A stretch of DNA of 64,000 nt from NCBI GenBank assembly GCA_029224185.1, contig CM055196.1:3375001-3439000 (forward strand), written 5' to 3'. The notes under the pieces are model-generated. The model made no database searches, was not told where the DNA came from, and saw nothing but the letters and a program-made list of their open reading frames with translations. How positions within the stretch are numbered: position 1 is the first letter of the stretch; each line of letters starts with the position of its first letter. The stretch comes from Karalla daura (lineage: Eukaryota > Chordata > Actinopteri > Chaetodontiformes > Leiognathidae). Below, one piece after another: positions 1 through 12,800 of this stretch. A program made the position numbers and the translations under genes.

Positions 1-44
1 GGCTGAGCTTTGTGCTTCCCGTCCTGCCCCCCCTTCTTCTCCAG

Positions 45-219
45 GAGGAGGGAGCCCCGGAGCGGCCGGGACGAGCGGCCGTCCGCCGCTGTCCTCGCCG
101 AGAGGAAGACGGACCCCTCGGCGGCGGGCAACCACAACAAAGTGAAGGTCATGGCCACGCAGCTGCTGGCCAAGTTCGAGGAGAACGCCCCGGCCCAGCA
201 CGCAGGCCTCAAGCGGCAG
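45..219 (+). CDS. mical3: mical3 exon, pre-LIM linker
   Basis: The exon follows a C-rich tract and cag at 42-44 and ends at CAG|gtaggt. In frame it includes NHNKVKVMATQLLAKFEENA, a MICAL-family sequence just after the CH domain. It enters with a split codon (one base) and leaves in phase 0, matching the next exon at 1079. Intron continues on the left edge. Confidence 0.85.
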
Positions 220-3200
220 GTAGGTCCCTGCCGGAGGGCGCTCTGGCTCCCGCCTTTGGTCCCCCCCCCCCTCCACTCTCTTTGGACTCCTTTGATCCGC
301 GCGCAGACCTGACGGTGCTTGGCGGGGCCTCGGAGTCTCATGATGGCCGAGCTGGATGCCACCGTGTTAATGAGCCGGGCTCCAGCGATGCTGATGCGGG
401 GTCAGGGGCTTGGGGGATTGTTCCTGGCTCCCGTAGGCGGCCTCGCACGGCTGGGCCGGGTTGGCCGAGCGGAGCTCTGCCCCGGAGTGGGCCCCCGGGG
501 ACACTGGGCGGTATTGTCGGAGGAGAGAGAGAGAGACTCGGCCACCGGCGCCGGGACGACATCCAGTCACCCCGTGTCTCGGAAGTGGCACTTCTGGGAT
601 TGGAGCGTCCGTTCGGGGCTAAGCAGCCGCTTATCTGATTATGTCAGTTGAAATGCAACGCTAATCTAAGTAGCCGCGAGGCTTTGAAGTGTGCCGAAGC
701 CTCAGCTGTGAAGGCAGCCGGCCAGAGGCACCTCATGCATGTGATTTGTTCTCTCCTCCCATCCATTATCATTACGCACACTCGGCATGACATGTGCGGC
801 CCGGTATCTTTTAAGTTCCATTCCCACGCAACTCTTCTGCGGACTCTTGTCGTTTCCCTCATTAGCTCGTAGCGCACATTTCCAGCCACTGTGTCTCCAT
901 CGACCCATGATTCATTTCCTTCTCTCTCTGTGTTTTTCTCCTCTTCTCTCCTCTCCCTCGTTTCCACCTTCCTTCCTGGATTATGTCACAATGCTTTGCA
1001 TGCCGTGGTCTCTCTCACCGGCTCCCACCCTCCTTTGCTGCCAATCCCCCCCCCGCCCTCCCCGCCCGGCCGCAAAAGGTGGAGTCTCTGCCCAACCTGG
1101 ACCGCCTTTTGCCCCCGATCCTGCCCCAAACCCCCGCCAACGAGCCGTGTGCCTGGCCCCTGTGCCCGCCTGGAGAAAGGTAACGAGTGAGCCCCCATCC
1201 CGTGGAGACTAACATCCGGAGAAACGACGGCTCTGGCTCTGTCCTTCAACTCCTCTGTTTAATCGCCGCGCGTGTGGGATTGTGTGACGAGCAGTCTGGG
1301 TTTTTTGTCCCCCCCCCCCCCCCCCCCCCCCCCCCCGCCCCCCCTTCGCCCCCGGCGCAGAGACGCACCCAGCAGCAGGAGCAGCTGAGCATTCGCTACA
1401 AAGAGATGATCAAGTGTCAGACGCTGCCCCACCGAGGGGAGCAGGTACGCTTAGCTGCGCTAGGCTCCCGGCCCCTTTCACCTCCTCCCTCTCCTCCTCC
1501 CCCCCAGTCCCGGAGCATCCACCGTCCCCTGCCCGTGTCCCCCTTACGCCTATCGTGACTGTAGATTTAGCCCGCGGAGGTGGCGCTAGCTTGAACCCCG
1601 CTGCTCGGTGTGTAAAAGTGCTTTCGCTGGCCGGGAAATCAGATCTAGCGCTTTCATTTACTCTCCTCGGGCCCCAGCGGGGGAACATCCCGCCGCCCTC
1701 CTGTGAATAACACAGTCGAGGCAGCGCAGACAAGTGCCAGCGCCACTTATCTCCCGCTGACGCTTTGGCAGTTGTCTTTTATGTGTGTGTGTGTGTGTGT
1801 CTCTCTCTCTCTGTGTGTGTGTGTGTCTTCTTGTCATTAGGCATTCAGCTCACAGACACTGATTTGGAGCTCCAGATTCCCCTGCTTAATGGGATTTCAT
1901 TTGCCTCCGTTCTTAAATGTCCTCTCGGTGCACGGGAGGGCCCGGGGCTGCCGGGCGAACCGGCTGGCGAGCGCTCCCGCAGACGTATCGTAATCTCGAT
2001 CATCTCGGGCACTGCTTACCACGCGGGGTTCCCTGAGACGCCCCCCCGTGCGTCTGTCCCCTTCGCTCCTCAGGCTGTAATTTAGGCGACGCGGATGGAG
2101 GCGCCACTGGTCGTAGTTCCATCTCCGCTAGCGACCTAGGAGTGCGTGGCGTTCTCCTCCCTCGGCCGTACCTCATCATTTTTATCACCATTCTCGCCCC
2201 CCCCCTCCCCTCCCCTCCCCTCGGCTGGATCGGCCGCTCTCATCTCTCAAGGCCAGGAGCGTTGCAGAGCAGCAGGCCGGCTCGGCCTCCCGGAGCTGCC
2301 CAAAGAAAACCATTCTGCTCCCCTCTTCCTCCTCCGCCTCGTCGCTCTCTCTTCACTCCGAGGTGACGCATGACGCCCTGTTTTGTGCCTGCCTGTTCCT
2401 GTGCCCCCCCCCGTTTCTCTACCCAAAACTTCCTCTCTATAACCGCTTGTATCTGACCTCGTGTGTGACCCGTGAGCCGCCCAGAGACGTGTCTCGTCAG
2501 CTCCCGCTAAGTGCGAGTGGTGTGCGTGTCGTCATGAGACGGGCTTTCGTGCTGCAGCTGTGAGGTGGTTGGAACGCGAGGGCCTCGAGTTCTGATTCAT
2601 TGTCAGGCCGCTGCCGTCCGTCTAACAAGTCGACGCCTAGCACCGCAGTCCAGAAAGGGGATCAGTCCAGGATTTCACGTGGTAACCGTCTGCCCGTTTC
2701 TGCCCTCAAGGCCGTGTCTAAAACTCCAGAGGACGAGGAGCTCGAGTACTACGAGAGGCCTCTGAGATGCGGGGTAGAGTAACGAGTGACTGCATGGATT
2801 GTGCTTGCCACGTTACGATTGTCACTTTAAAAACAAAAGACAAAGAGAGACGATAGTAGAGGTGAACTGACAGCTCCCTCGGCAGGAATGGACGCCCCTG
2901 CACCTGGCAGACCCCGGACCCATCCACATACCCGTATACAGGAGAGGGCCGAGCGCCTCATCTCCAGGTTTAAGGGCAAGGCCGCCAGGCCGCCCAAGGT
3001 GAACACCATGCATGCGACGAGACGGTTGTCCCTGTGTGTGCGTGCGTGTGTGTGTGTGTGTGAAGAGCGTCGGACATACGGTGCACATCCTCCCAAGTCT
3101 GATTCCCGCTCTCAATCCATCTCTTCTTCTCCTTCTCCCTCCTCCCTGGAGCCGAAGAAAAAGCCCTCCCGTTTCTTTTTGGAGCAGTGGAAGCTGTCCC

Positions 3201-4430
3201 GCGGCCTGGCGAGGGCCCCGCCTCGCGGCCGTCCTCCCCCGACTCCCCCAGAAAGGTTCGCCGCCGGCGGCGCCGGCCGCCCGGGCTCTCTGCACGTTAC
3301 TCTCCGTCTCACGTGTTTGAGGGGGGGGGGGCCGTTTTTTGGAAACGACTGATAGGCGAGGCGGAGGAGGGCTGTGGTACGCGAGTCGTGACCGGATCAT
3401 GTGTATCCCCGCAGGAGCCTCCGAGGCCCCTGCACGGCGACGATCAAATGCCCCTGTATGTGCTTAGCATTCAGGAGAGGGCAGAGCAGCTGGCCGCTCA
3501 GTTGGAAGGCAAGCCGCTCAGGCCGCAGGTGACCCTCCTCCTCTGGTGATGTGTTTTGGGGAGTGTTTTTAACGCATTTTTGGGTGTAGCTGGCTTTCAG
3601 CATGCTCAGCAAGTCGGCCGAAGCTAACTAGCCACGCGTGCTAACACTGAATCTAAACGGAAGCCACTGAAAATAGATTGGCGCTTGGTTTAGCTCATAA
3701 TGAATTGATAATACATGAGATTACTTGTCTTTTTAACTGTAGGAGATCCAAGAATGAATGAATTACTACTATAACGCCAAGCCAGCTGCCCAGTCGTACG
3801 ACAGTTGAAGCTAACGCTAACGTTAGCGACTTTGCTAACAAAAGGAGCAGCTTTTTTTCCACCCACGTCCGCATTGTCAAAGCTAGAGGCACGAGCACGG
3901 CTGCGGTGCATGGAAAGTGTGCAGTTCATGCTAGGCAGTGAGATGACCCAACCAACGGCAGTGGTTTGACGCCGAAGAGACGCGAGCAGTCGTGAAGCAG
4001 AGTTTTGCAAACCCCCGTCTGCTCTCCTCCGTCTGTCCCCTGCGCGGAGCCGGAGAAAAGGCCGTCCCGCTTCTTCCCGGAGCAGTGGCACCTGGCCCGG
4101 GCCCCAGTCCCCCCCGGGCTCCCCCTCCTGGCCCTCCTCCCCCGACACCTCGAGACAGGTAGCCCCCTCGCCCCCCCCCCCCACCCCACCCGGGGAGGGG
4201 ATGGCCTGGCCTGCTGACACTTACTCACTTACTCACTGACCTGGTCTCCTGCGGTCGCCACGGCGACTGGAGCCCGGACGACCGCGCCTGGCTAACACCC
4301 GTGTGACGTCCCGCGTTTTGATTGGCACGGCCCGGGGTTCGCCTCGGATCACGTGTGACGTAGCCTGAATAATCATGCCGATTCAGTCAGGCCATTGTGT
4401 GTGCGCATGTCACTGGAAAGTGCTTTACTT

Positions 4431-4463
<33 letters not shown>

Positions 4464-7400
4464 GAGGTGTTATTAACAGCTTTGTCGGTCGTGATTCTAC
4501 AGGAGAAAGGAACGCCCATTCCTTTTTCAAGCTTGAGTCCTGTTAATGAATCCTGTTAATGAAGTTACTTGTCAAATAATGTGTGAATAATGGGAGTATT
4601 CACCTGGAGCTCGAGGTTATTTCACCAACTCTGGTGGTTGTTTTGAAGATGAGCACGATGTGAGCACGTTCTAACCCTGGGCCGTCCAGGCATGGGAACT
4701 TCGCCTCGCTGCTCTCTTGCTGTGTTTTAGCCCCCGCCCCCCTTTGACCTCCCAAAGACACCCCTCACCTCCCCCTCCTCCTCCTCCTCCTCCTCCTCCT
4801 CCTCCTCCTCCTCCTCCTCGCTCTTTTTGAATCCGTCCCTCTCTAATCCACCTGTCTCCCCCGCCGCGCCCCCGGTAGCGCTATGTCAGGATGTGCACGG
4901 GCGGCGTGGGCTCGCTGGCTGAGCGGCTCGGCGCTCAGCTGCGGTCACGGGAGGAGGCCCGAGCCCCGGGCCGACGGAGAGGACCCGGTAAGCGCGTCGC
5001 CCCCCGGGAGGGAGGGCTGGCCGACGCGTGGCAGCGCGGACCAACCCCAACAGTCGCCGCCCGCCGCCGAGGTCTGCATACTTGCGTGTAGTCGGTCAGC
5101 CCTAGCTCCAGCGCGCGTGTGTGTGCGTGTTTCAGTTCGGACTGTGGCTGTGCGTTTGTGATCAGTAGGCGTCCTCTTTGCTCCGATGAAGTAGCTCAAA
5201 GTAGCCTCCGGTCCACCTCAGCCGGTCTGTCTCCTCTCTCCCATGTCTGAAAGCTGATCAGAGGCCTGTCCCCTCCTCCCCGCCCCCTCCCTCCTCCCCC
5301 CCTCCCCCCTCCCCCCCACACAGGGCTCCCTGCGCAAGGAGTTCCCCATCAACATCGGCGGCAGCGACGTGTGCTTCTTCTGCCGCAAGCGCGTCTACGT
5401 GATGGAGCGGCTGAGCGCCGAGGGCAAGTTCTTCCACCGCAGCTGCTTCAAGTGCGACTACTGCGGCACCACGCTGCGCCTGTCCTCCTACGCCTTCGAC
5501 GTCGAGGACGGTAAGGGCCCGCCGAATGGTTCAGCCGTGCGACGGCGCCGCCCCCCGGGGGGGGTCAGGGCTGCCGACAAACCGAAACTGTCCGCGCAGG
5601 ATCTTACCCCCGTCTTGCCCGTCTCCCCGGGCCGTGGAGACAATGCGCGGCATTGTTCCGCGCCGACCTCCTCCCCAGAGGCGGCAGAGAGCGGTCCCAT
5701 GATTCCATATTTTTCCCTCCCTCTCTCTGGGAGGGCGTCCGCCGAGCCGGAGCACAGGCGGCGGATTGTTCGCCGAGACAGAGGAGCGGGTTTCTCTCTC
5801 TCGAGCCATGGGCCGTGGGACTCGAACCCGCCGACGCTCGCTCTGGAAGAAGACGAAGGCAGACGACGTGTTTTAGTCTGAGCGGCCCGTGGCCGTCCGT
5901 CCCGCCGATCAGATAGGGCCCGCGGAGCGCGCCAGGTGGAGCGTGACACGCGCCGTGCGTCTTTGTTTCGCTCCGTTCGTTCGTTCGTACTCGGGCCGTG
6001 GGTTTGTTTCGATCATCTCCGGGTGTGTTTTTTGTTTTTTTTGCAGGGAAGTTCTACTGCAAGCCCCACTACTGCTACCGGCTGTCTGGCTACGCTCAGA
6101 GGAAGAGGCCGGCTCCCTCCCCGGCTCCGGCTGCTAAGGTACACACTGAGGGAAGGGGGGGGGGGGGGGGGGGGGGGGGTGAGGGCTGGGAGGAGGGAGG
6201 GTTGGGGTTGGGGTTAGGGTTAGGGTTAGGGGTTAGGGTGGGGTGGTCCCATCCCGGCCGTGTCCTCAGAGCCTCTCCGCCTGCGTGTGCGTGCAGGAGA
6301 ACCAGGCGCCCCCCAGCCCCGCGGCGACGGTGGACGCCCCCCTGCAGGCCGGCGGCGGGAGCAGGAGCGGGAGCAGCGGCGGCGGCGGCGGCGGCCTCGG
6401 CCGAGCTCCAGCCCTCAGGTACCCCGCTCTGCTCTCTGGCCGCGGTGGCGGCGGCGGCAGCGCCCTGCCACCCGGGCCCGGGAGTCCTGCTGCGGACCGT
6501 CTGCCGCGCACTCTCCTGGACCTGCCACCAGGTGGCGCAGCACCCCCTAGACTCCCCCTTCCTGTGTCTCTACTGCATCTACCTCCTCTGCTGTTTCTCC
6601 ATCAATGGCCTGCTCGACCTCCTCTAGCATGTCCCTCCTCCTCCCTGTCCCCCCCCCCCCCCCTCCCTAGTGAGAGGCAGAGCCTGCCTGTTCGTTCCCG
6701 TCTCGGCGGAGGATTCGTTTATTTTGCTTGGCTTGGAAATTAAAAAAAACCAAAAAAAAAGGAAAAGGGAGTGGACCACAGTCCCCCCCCCCCCCCCCCC
6801 CTCCTCTCCTCTGGTCAACTCTCCAGGCAGCAGAACTGATTGTATGGCTGGGTAGCGGACACCTGCTGACGCAGGTGATCGGTCGCATCCCCAGCTGCCT
6901 GTGTTTTTAATGAAGAGCCAAGCGTGACCGTCCTGTGACTGTAACCCGTAGTGGCCTGTGATGCTCCTCCAGCTCCTCCTCTTCCTGTGTGACGTGTTCT
7001 CTCTCTCTCTCCCCCTCGCCGAGCCTGCTTTGTGACGTCCTTCTTTCCTCCTTCCTCTCTGTAAGCCCGTGTGCACCGGTAGAAACCCCCCCCTCCCCCC
7101 CTCTCCCCCTCCCCTCCCCTCCCCCCGAGTGTAATGAAGTGCTTGTATCAGTGCTTTTGTGAGCTTTACCTTTGGCCCTCCTATCAGAGCAGCTTAAAAC
7201 TGGGAGCTCGACTAGCGCCTCAATTCGTGCCTGCCATTGGTTCTCCTTGCGATTCCTCCTCTTCCTCCTCCTCCTCCTCACACCCCAAACCAAGTTGCGT
7301 TTCTGCCCGCGCAAACTAAGTTTCGTCTCCTCATCCGACACATAACCGACAAGAGTCGCAGGAGAGAGACGGCTTGAGAGTAACTAGGATTAGCGAGGCA

Positions 7401-9773
7401 AGCGTAGGCCTGCTGCACCGTGTGGCAAGTGTAGTGTTAAACCGACTTGTTATAATGTATTATAAGATTAACGTAACACTGACCCATGAATGACGTCTAA
7501 GGTAGCATTGCGCTAGCCAGACCTTTTCAAAACCATGCCTCACATCGACAGGGTTTTCCAGCTTTTATCACATCATTGTGAATGATGATAGTTGCCAAAG
7601 GCGTAGTGTAGTGTAGTGTAGTGGGTGAAATGTCTCCATCCGCTCCTCTCCCGCTCCCCTCGAATAACCTCCGAGGACAACCTCTAAAAAAACAAAAAAA
7701 AGAACAAATCAAAGCACCAAACGCAGTTTTAAGGTTTGCTTCTCAGGATGGGCAAAAGGCAAGGCGGACCCTCGTCACCAACGCCCTGTAACCGCGTGGA
7801 AGTCGTTTTAGAGTGTCGGAACTAACCCTGTGTCTGTTGATGACGTTTGCTGTGGGATGCCACCTCCATGCAATAAATGCCCTTCCAGATCTTGAAATGC
7901 CGTGTCTTTGTCAGTTTGTCCTCCTTTAAAAAAAAAAGAGTGCCGTGCGGCCAGAGTAAGCCAGAAAAAACAAAACGGGACGAGACGCAACAAACTGCCC
8001 CAGACCTGCCGTGACAACATCCGGACTCGGCGCTGCATGGCTCCCACTCTGCTGAGGATCATGTCTTCTCCTTCTCTCTCCTCTCTCCTCTCTCCTCTCC
8101 TGGCTGGCTCTCCGCCCCACCTCCGCCTGTGCTCTCCCTCCTCCTGCCTCCTTGCCTCCGCCCCCCCCCACCTCTCGCCCCGCCCCCCCCCCCCCCCGCC
8201 CACCGGGACCCCTCCTGACGCTGTGCTCTCCGTCCCCGGCAGCCGAGGTCAACGGCCTGCTGCGGGAGCCCGGCGTGGCCAAGCGGCTGCGGGCCACGCC
8301 GGAGCGCATCGAGCTGGAGAACTACCGCCTGTCCATGCAGCGGGAGGAGGAGCTGGAGGAGGTGCCCGAGGAGACGCTGGCCGAGCACAACCTGAGCAGC
8401 GTGCTGGACAAGGCCACCGACGTGGACCTGGGCTCCAGGTGAGGGGGGGGGGGGGGGGGGGGGGGCGCTCCGGCTCGCCGTGCTACTCTCACCTGAGCCA
8501 CTTTCCTCAGCTGAAGCCGAGCCGACCTTTAACCTTTAGATGCCACGTTTGTGTCACGATATCGCCACTTCTCATATCGTAGAAATGAAGCAAGATGAAG
8601 GAACAACAAGGATACGGGCTTTCTAAATGAAAATGCCAGCTCCCTCATGCTGCACGTTCGATAACGTGATGTATCTGATAGCCGGGCTCCGTTCTGCCAG
8701 GCTCACCCTCTGCTGTCTCTTCCACCCCCCCACCCCCCTCTTCCTCTACAGCAGCTCCGAGTCGGACATGGACGAGGAGGACGAGCAGGAGGAGCAGGAC
8801 GAGCAGGAGCAGGAGGAGATGGACCTGGAGGAGGCGGAGCGGCGGCAGGCCGGGCCCCAGAGCCCCTCCGACCTGGGCGGCGTGCCCTGGAAGGAGGCGG
8901 AGGGGCTCGGAGGGAGACCTCGCGGACGACTCGGCCAGCCGAGACGGGGAGGAGGCGGAGGGGGACGACGAGGAGAGGAGGAGGACGAGGGGGGAGGAGG
9001 AGGAGGAGGACGAGGAGGAGGACGAGGAGGAAGACGAGCAGGAATCGAGCGAAGGTAAAGGAGCCTTTTCCTCCGACTTCGCCCCCCCCCCTTTTTTCAC
9101 GTGCGTGGACGCTCTCGTCTCAGTCAGACTCCATTTGACCTGCTCAGAGCTCCCCGTTGTCTCCGTGTCTCACTTGTCTCAAACGCTGTCTCCTCCGAAC
9201 TCCTTGTCCTCCACCCTCCCTCTCTCCTCTCCATCCATTCCCACCATGTGTGTGTGTGTGTGTGTGTGCGTCCTGTCTCCCCCGGCATCTGCCTGTCTGT
9301 CTCCCCCTGCTGGCAGAGGGCGATTACTGCCCCTGGGACAGAGAGCTCCAGTCAGGCCTCTGGCTGGACAAGTACCCTCACAGACGGGGACGCTGTCGGT
9401 ACATTCAAAGGTAGCGGCTGCGTTTGCCGTCCCTCCGTGTGTGCCGTCTCTCATGCCCCCCCCCCCCCCCCGGCTTGGTTTGGATTTGGTTTTGTTTTTG
9501 CTCTGCCGTTCGGGAAGGACCTCCGCGATGGGCGCGTGGCTTTCCCTTTTGGTTTGCGGCGTCCTTGGTTGCGCCCCCGTGCTCTTGGTGGACCTTGTGT
9601 TTTCAAAGAGTTCACCTGCGTGCGCTTCCATAGACCCGCCTGATGAATGTCGGGGTTGGACGTGTGTTTTTTTGACCTCTTTGCAGACTAGTGCATGCCG
9701 CCTCCCTTCCCTTTCGCCCCCGTGATGACGCTGTTGATTTATCCGCCACAGGTTCCTAACTGTCTTTCCATCG

Positions 9774-9806
<33 letters not shown>

Positions 9807-12800
9807 CATTGTCCTGTCTTCACCTCCTCACCTCTCCACACACACCGTTTCTCCCGCCTCTGCCCTCCTCTGTCCTCATCTCTCGGTCCTCTCTCTGTCA
9901 CACGCGCACACACAACTTGACCGCCCCCCCCCCCCATGTAGCCAGGAACGTGCTGATCCAGCAGGCCCTGCAGCCGGTGGATCCTCAGAGCATCCCGGGC
10001 CTGGTGAGAAGCCGCCGGGACTCTGAGGCCGAGCGGGACGTCCCGGCAGCCTCAGCCTCCCAGCCCTCCCAGCCCTCCCGCCCCTCTGAGCTCACGCAGC
10101 CCTCCTCCACAGGTAACCCCCCGCCCAGAGGAGCTCAGCAGCTGGCCCGTCCATGGAATAACCCCCCCCCCCCCCCCCCCCCCATCCCCCCCCCCCCCCA
10201 CCATCCTCCACCATAGGACCAGGGTGTCTGCCTTCACCGGTGTGGCTGCCGCTCTGTCACAGGAGGACTAACCGCCCGCCTTCTCGCTCCTCTCTGATTT
10301 TGTACATTTGTGTTGTCACACTCGCTTTTCTGTTATTGTGTTCTTCCCCGGTTTGTCGGAATGTCTCATTTTTGTGTTCGGCCCTTTTTAAGTTGTCATC
10401 CAGAGTGGCTCTGGGGTGGTGGGGGGGGGGGGGTGACGGGAGGGCTCCTCTCCGCCGCCCCTGTAACTCCTCCGTCAGTTCTTTTCGATTGTGTTCTGCT
10501 TTGTTTTGTGTGTGCGTCTGTTCTGCCATGTTCTTTCCCACGTGTCTTAATTTGATTTGCTGTCATTTCCCTGCCATCTGCCCCTCCCTCCCCTCTCCCC
10601 TCCCCTCCCCTCCCCGTTGTCCCCCCGTCCTCCGGGTCCGAACGTAGCCCCCGCCCACGCGTCCGCCCGGCACGAGGCCGTGAGAGTCTGGCTGGAGTCC
10701 CTGTCCGGAGGTAGCGCAGATCGACAGGGGCCGGCGCTCCACCGCCCGTCTCTGCCTGGCTGGCATTTTCCCCGCAGCATGCAAGAGAAAACAAAACAAA
10801 ACAAACAAACAAGCAAACAAACAAACGGCCCACCGGTAGAACTCACCAGCATGCGCACCGCCGGGCTGCATGTACCGCTCGAGGCTGCTGAGGACTGATC
10901 CCGCCTCCTCCTCTCCTTCCCACCTAACACCCGCGCCTTCGCACCTTCTGCTGCCTCCGTGCTCCCGACGGCGTTCTGTCGAGTCCCTGAGAGCTGGAGG
11001 GCACTTATCGCTTTGCACCGAGAGTTTTTGCACCGTCCATTAGACGACCTGCACGACGTGGGGCGGCTCATGGGTGCAGTGGAATGACCGGAGGGTCCCA
11101 CCCGTGCGTTTGGGTTTGCGGGGACGGGCTTCGAGAGCGGCGAGGACCTCCTCGTCACCTCCGCTGCTGCTTATTCTAGCGCGCGTAGCCCGAGGTGACG
11201 TCAACGTTCGCCTCTCTCCCGACCACGTGGGGGGTGGGGGGGGGGGATGACAAGAGCACCCCAAGATTGAGAGTCACTTTAGTTCCCCCGGCCCCGGAGA
11301 TGATGGCCCTCCGTGGCGCGGAATCAAAGCAGGCCTCTCTGAGGAGAAACAAACCCTGACCCGGTTTCCCGGCGCACTCCTCAGACCCGCGTCGCAAGCC
11401 GCCTTCCGTCCGTCTTTCTCCACCCACCTACATTCCTCAAACTTATCATCGCGCGCGGTGCGTCCCCTCGCCTGACCCCCGATTTGACGGCTCGGGAAAC
11501 ATGGGAGAAAAGAAACCGATCCGGGGGGCGGACTGTCCCTTTGCCCTGTGTTATTAACACGCGGATTGTGCCGAGCTGCATGTGTCCTTTGACTAATGCC
11601 CTCCTGTTCTTCCGGGACCTGTCCGCTGTTACTTACTACAAAACTCTGAAGCTTCAAACTGTCTGCAGACGCGAATGAATGACCCTGGTTCATTGTTCGG
11701 CGCTGGTCCTCTCCCAGAAGTGCACTCCGCTCTCGCAACAACAGGCCTCGTAGATTTTTTTCTGCGCGTCTTATGGAGCGATCTCGCAGCTCCGATTCCC
11801 TTTCAAAAAGGGGATTCAGAGGAGAGGCCGCGTCTAGCTATCGACCGGCGAGGGGCCGTTTTGCGCTTCATGGCGATTCATGACCCCCCCCCCTGTCATT
11901 CCGTTGTCCCGGCAGAGCCGTGCGAGGGAGAGGATCCGGACGCCCAGGCCGACGGTCCGGACGTGTGAGCCCGGCACGGAGACGGATCAAGGTGATGAGC
12001 AGTGGGTCGGTGTGCGTGCGTGCGTGTGTGTGCGGAAGCGCGCGTGTGGAGCGGGGCTTGACGTCTCCGAGGTCTCTGCGTTCCAGACGACATCCCCTCG
12101 GACGCCGAGGCCGAGGCCCGCCTGCATTCGGCCGCCGAGAGCCCAGGCGTCCCCGGATGACGACGGGCGGGTCGGAGAGCGCGAAGGCGTCCTCCGGCAC
12201 GGCGTAGGCGTCTCTGTCCGCTCTGTGTCCAGAGTTTGCTTTGGAGTTCGGTCCAGCACCGTGCCGTAGCGTTGAAACGCCGTCTGTCCCCGCCTGTGCT
12301 TTCCAGGGCCGTCCGGCGTCGCCCCCCCCGTGGAGGGATGACGCCCTCCCCCCCCCTCCGAAGCCGCCTCCGGGCTCCCAGCCGCAGGTGGGACTCGTTG
12401 GGCACTCCCCCCCCGGAGGCCTCTTCTACTTCCGCTTTCCCCCCGTTTTCCACTAAATCCGTTTTCTCTTCCGCAGGCGTCCTCGGCCGGCTCGCCCGGC
12501 AGCCGCTTCTTCCCGGAGCCGTTCGTCCCGAGGACGAGGAGGGGAAGCCGCAAACATCGTCTCCCTCTCCTCCTCCCTCTGCCCCCTCCCTCTCTCCCAA
12601 CGTGCCTGCCCCGGCTCCGGCAGCGCCCAGCCCCCCCACGCCTGCCACCACCACCGCCGCCCCATCGCCGAGCCCCGCGGTCCAGCCCGCCGCGGCCTCG
12701 CCCGTCACGTCCCCGGTCGGGACGCCCGTCGGCTCCCCCATCCGCTCCCAGCCCGCTCCCCTGCCCGAGACCTGCGCCCCCAAATCCCCCGTCTACCCCC

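Noticed and set aside
2607..2710. Leftward extension of the exon at 2711 (frame reading RPSNKSTPSTAVQ)
   Set aside because: The frame is open, but the acceptor at 2606 would enter in the wrong phase relative to the preceding exon, while ctcaag at 2710 fits; kept out for lack of support.
5040..5075. Extra small mical3 exon between 4987 and 5324
   Set aside because: A donor-like gag|gtctgc exists, but there is no convincing acceptor or homology; an extra base in the exon at 4879 explains the phase mismatch as well.
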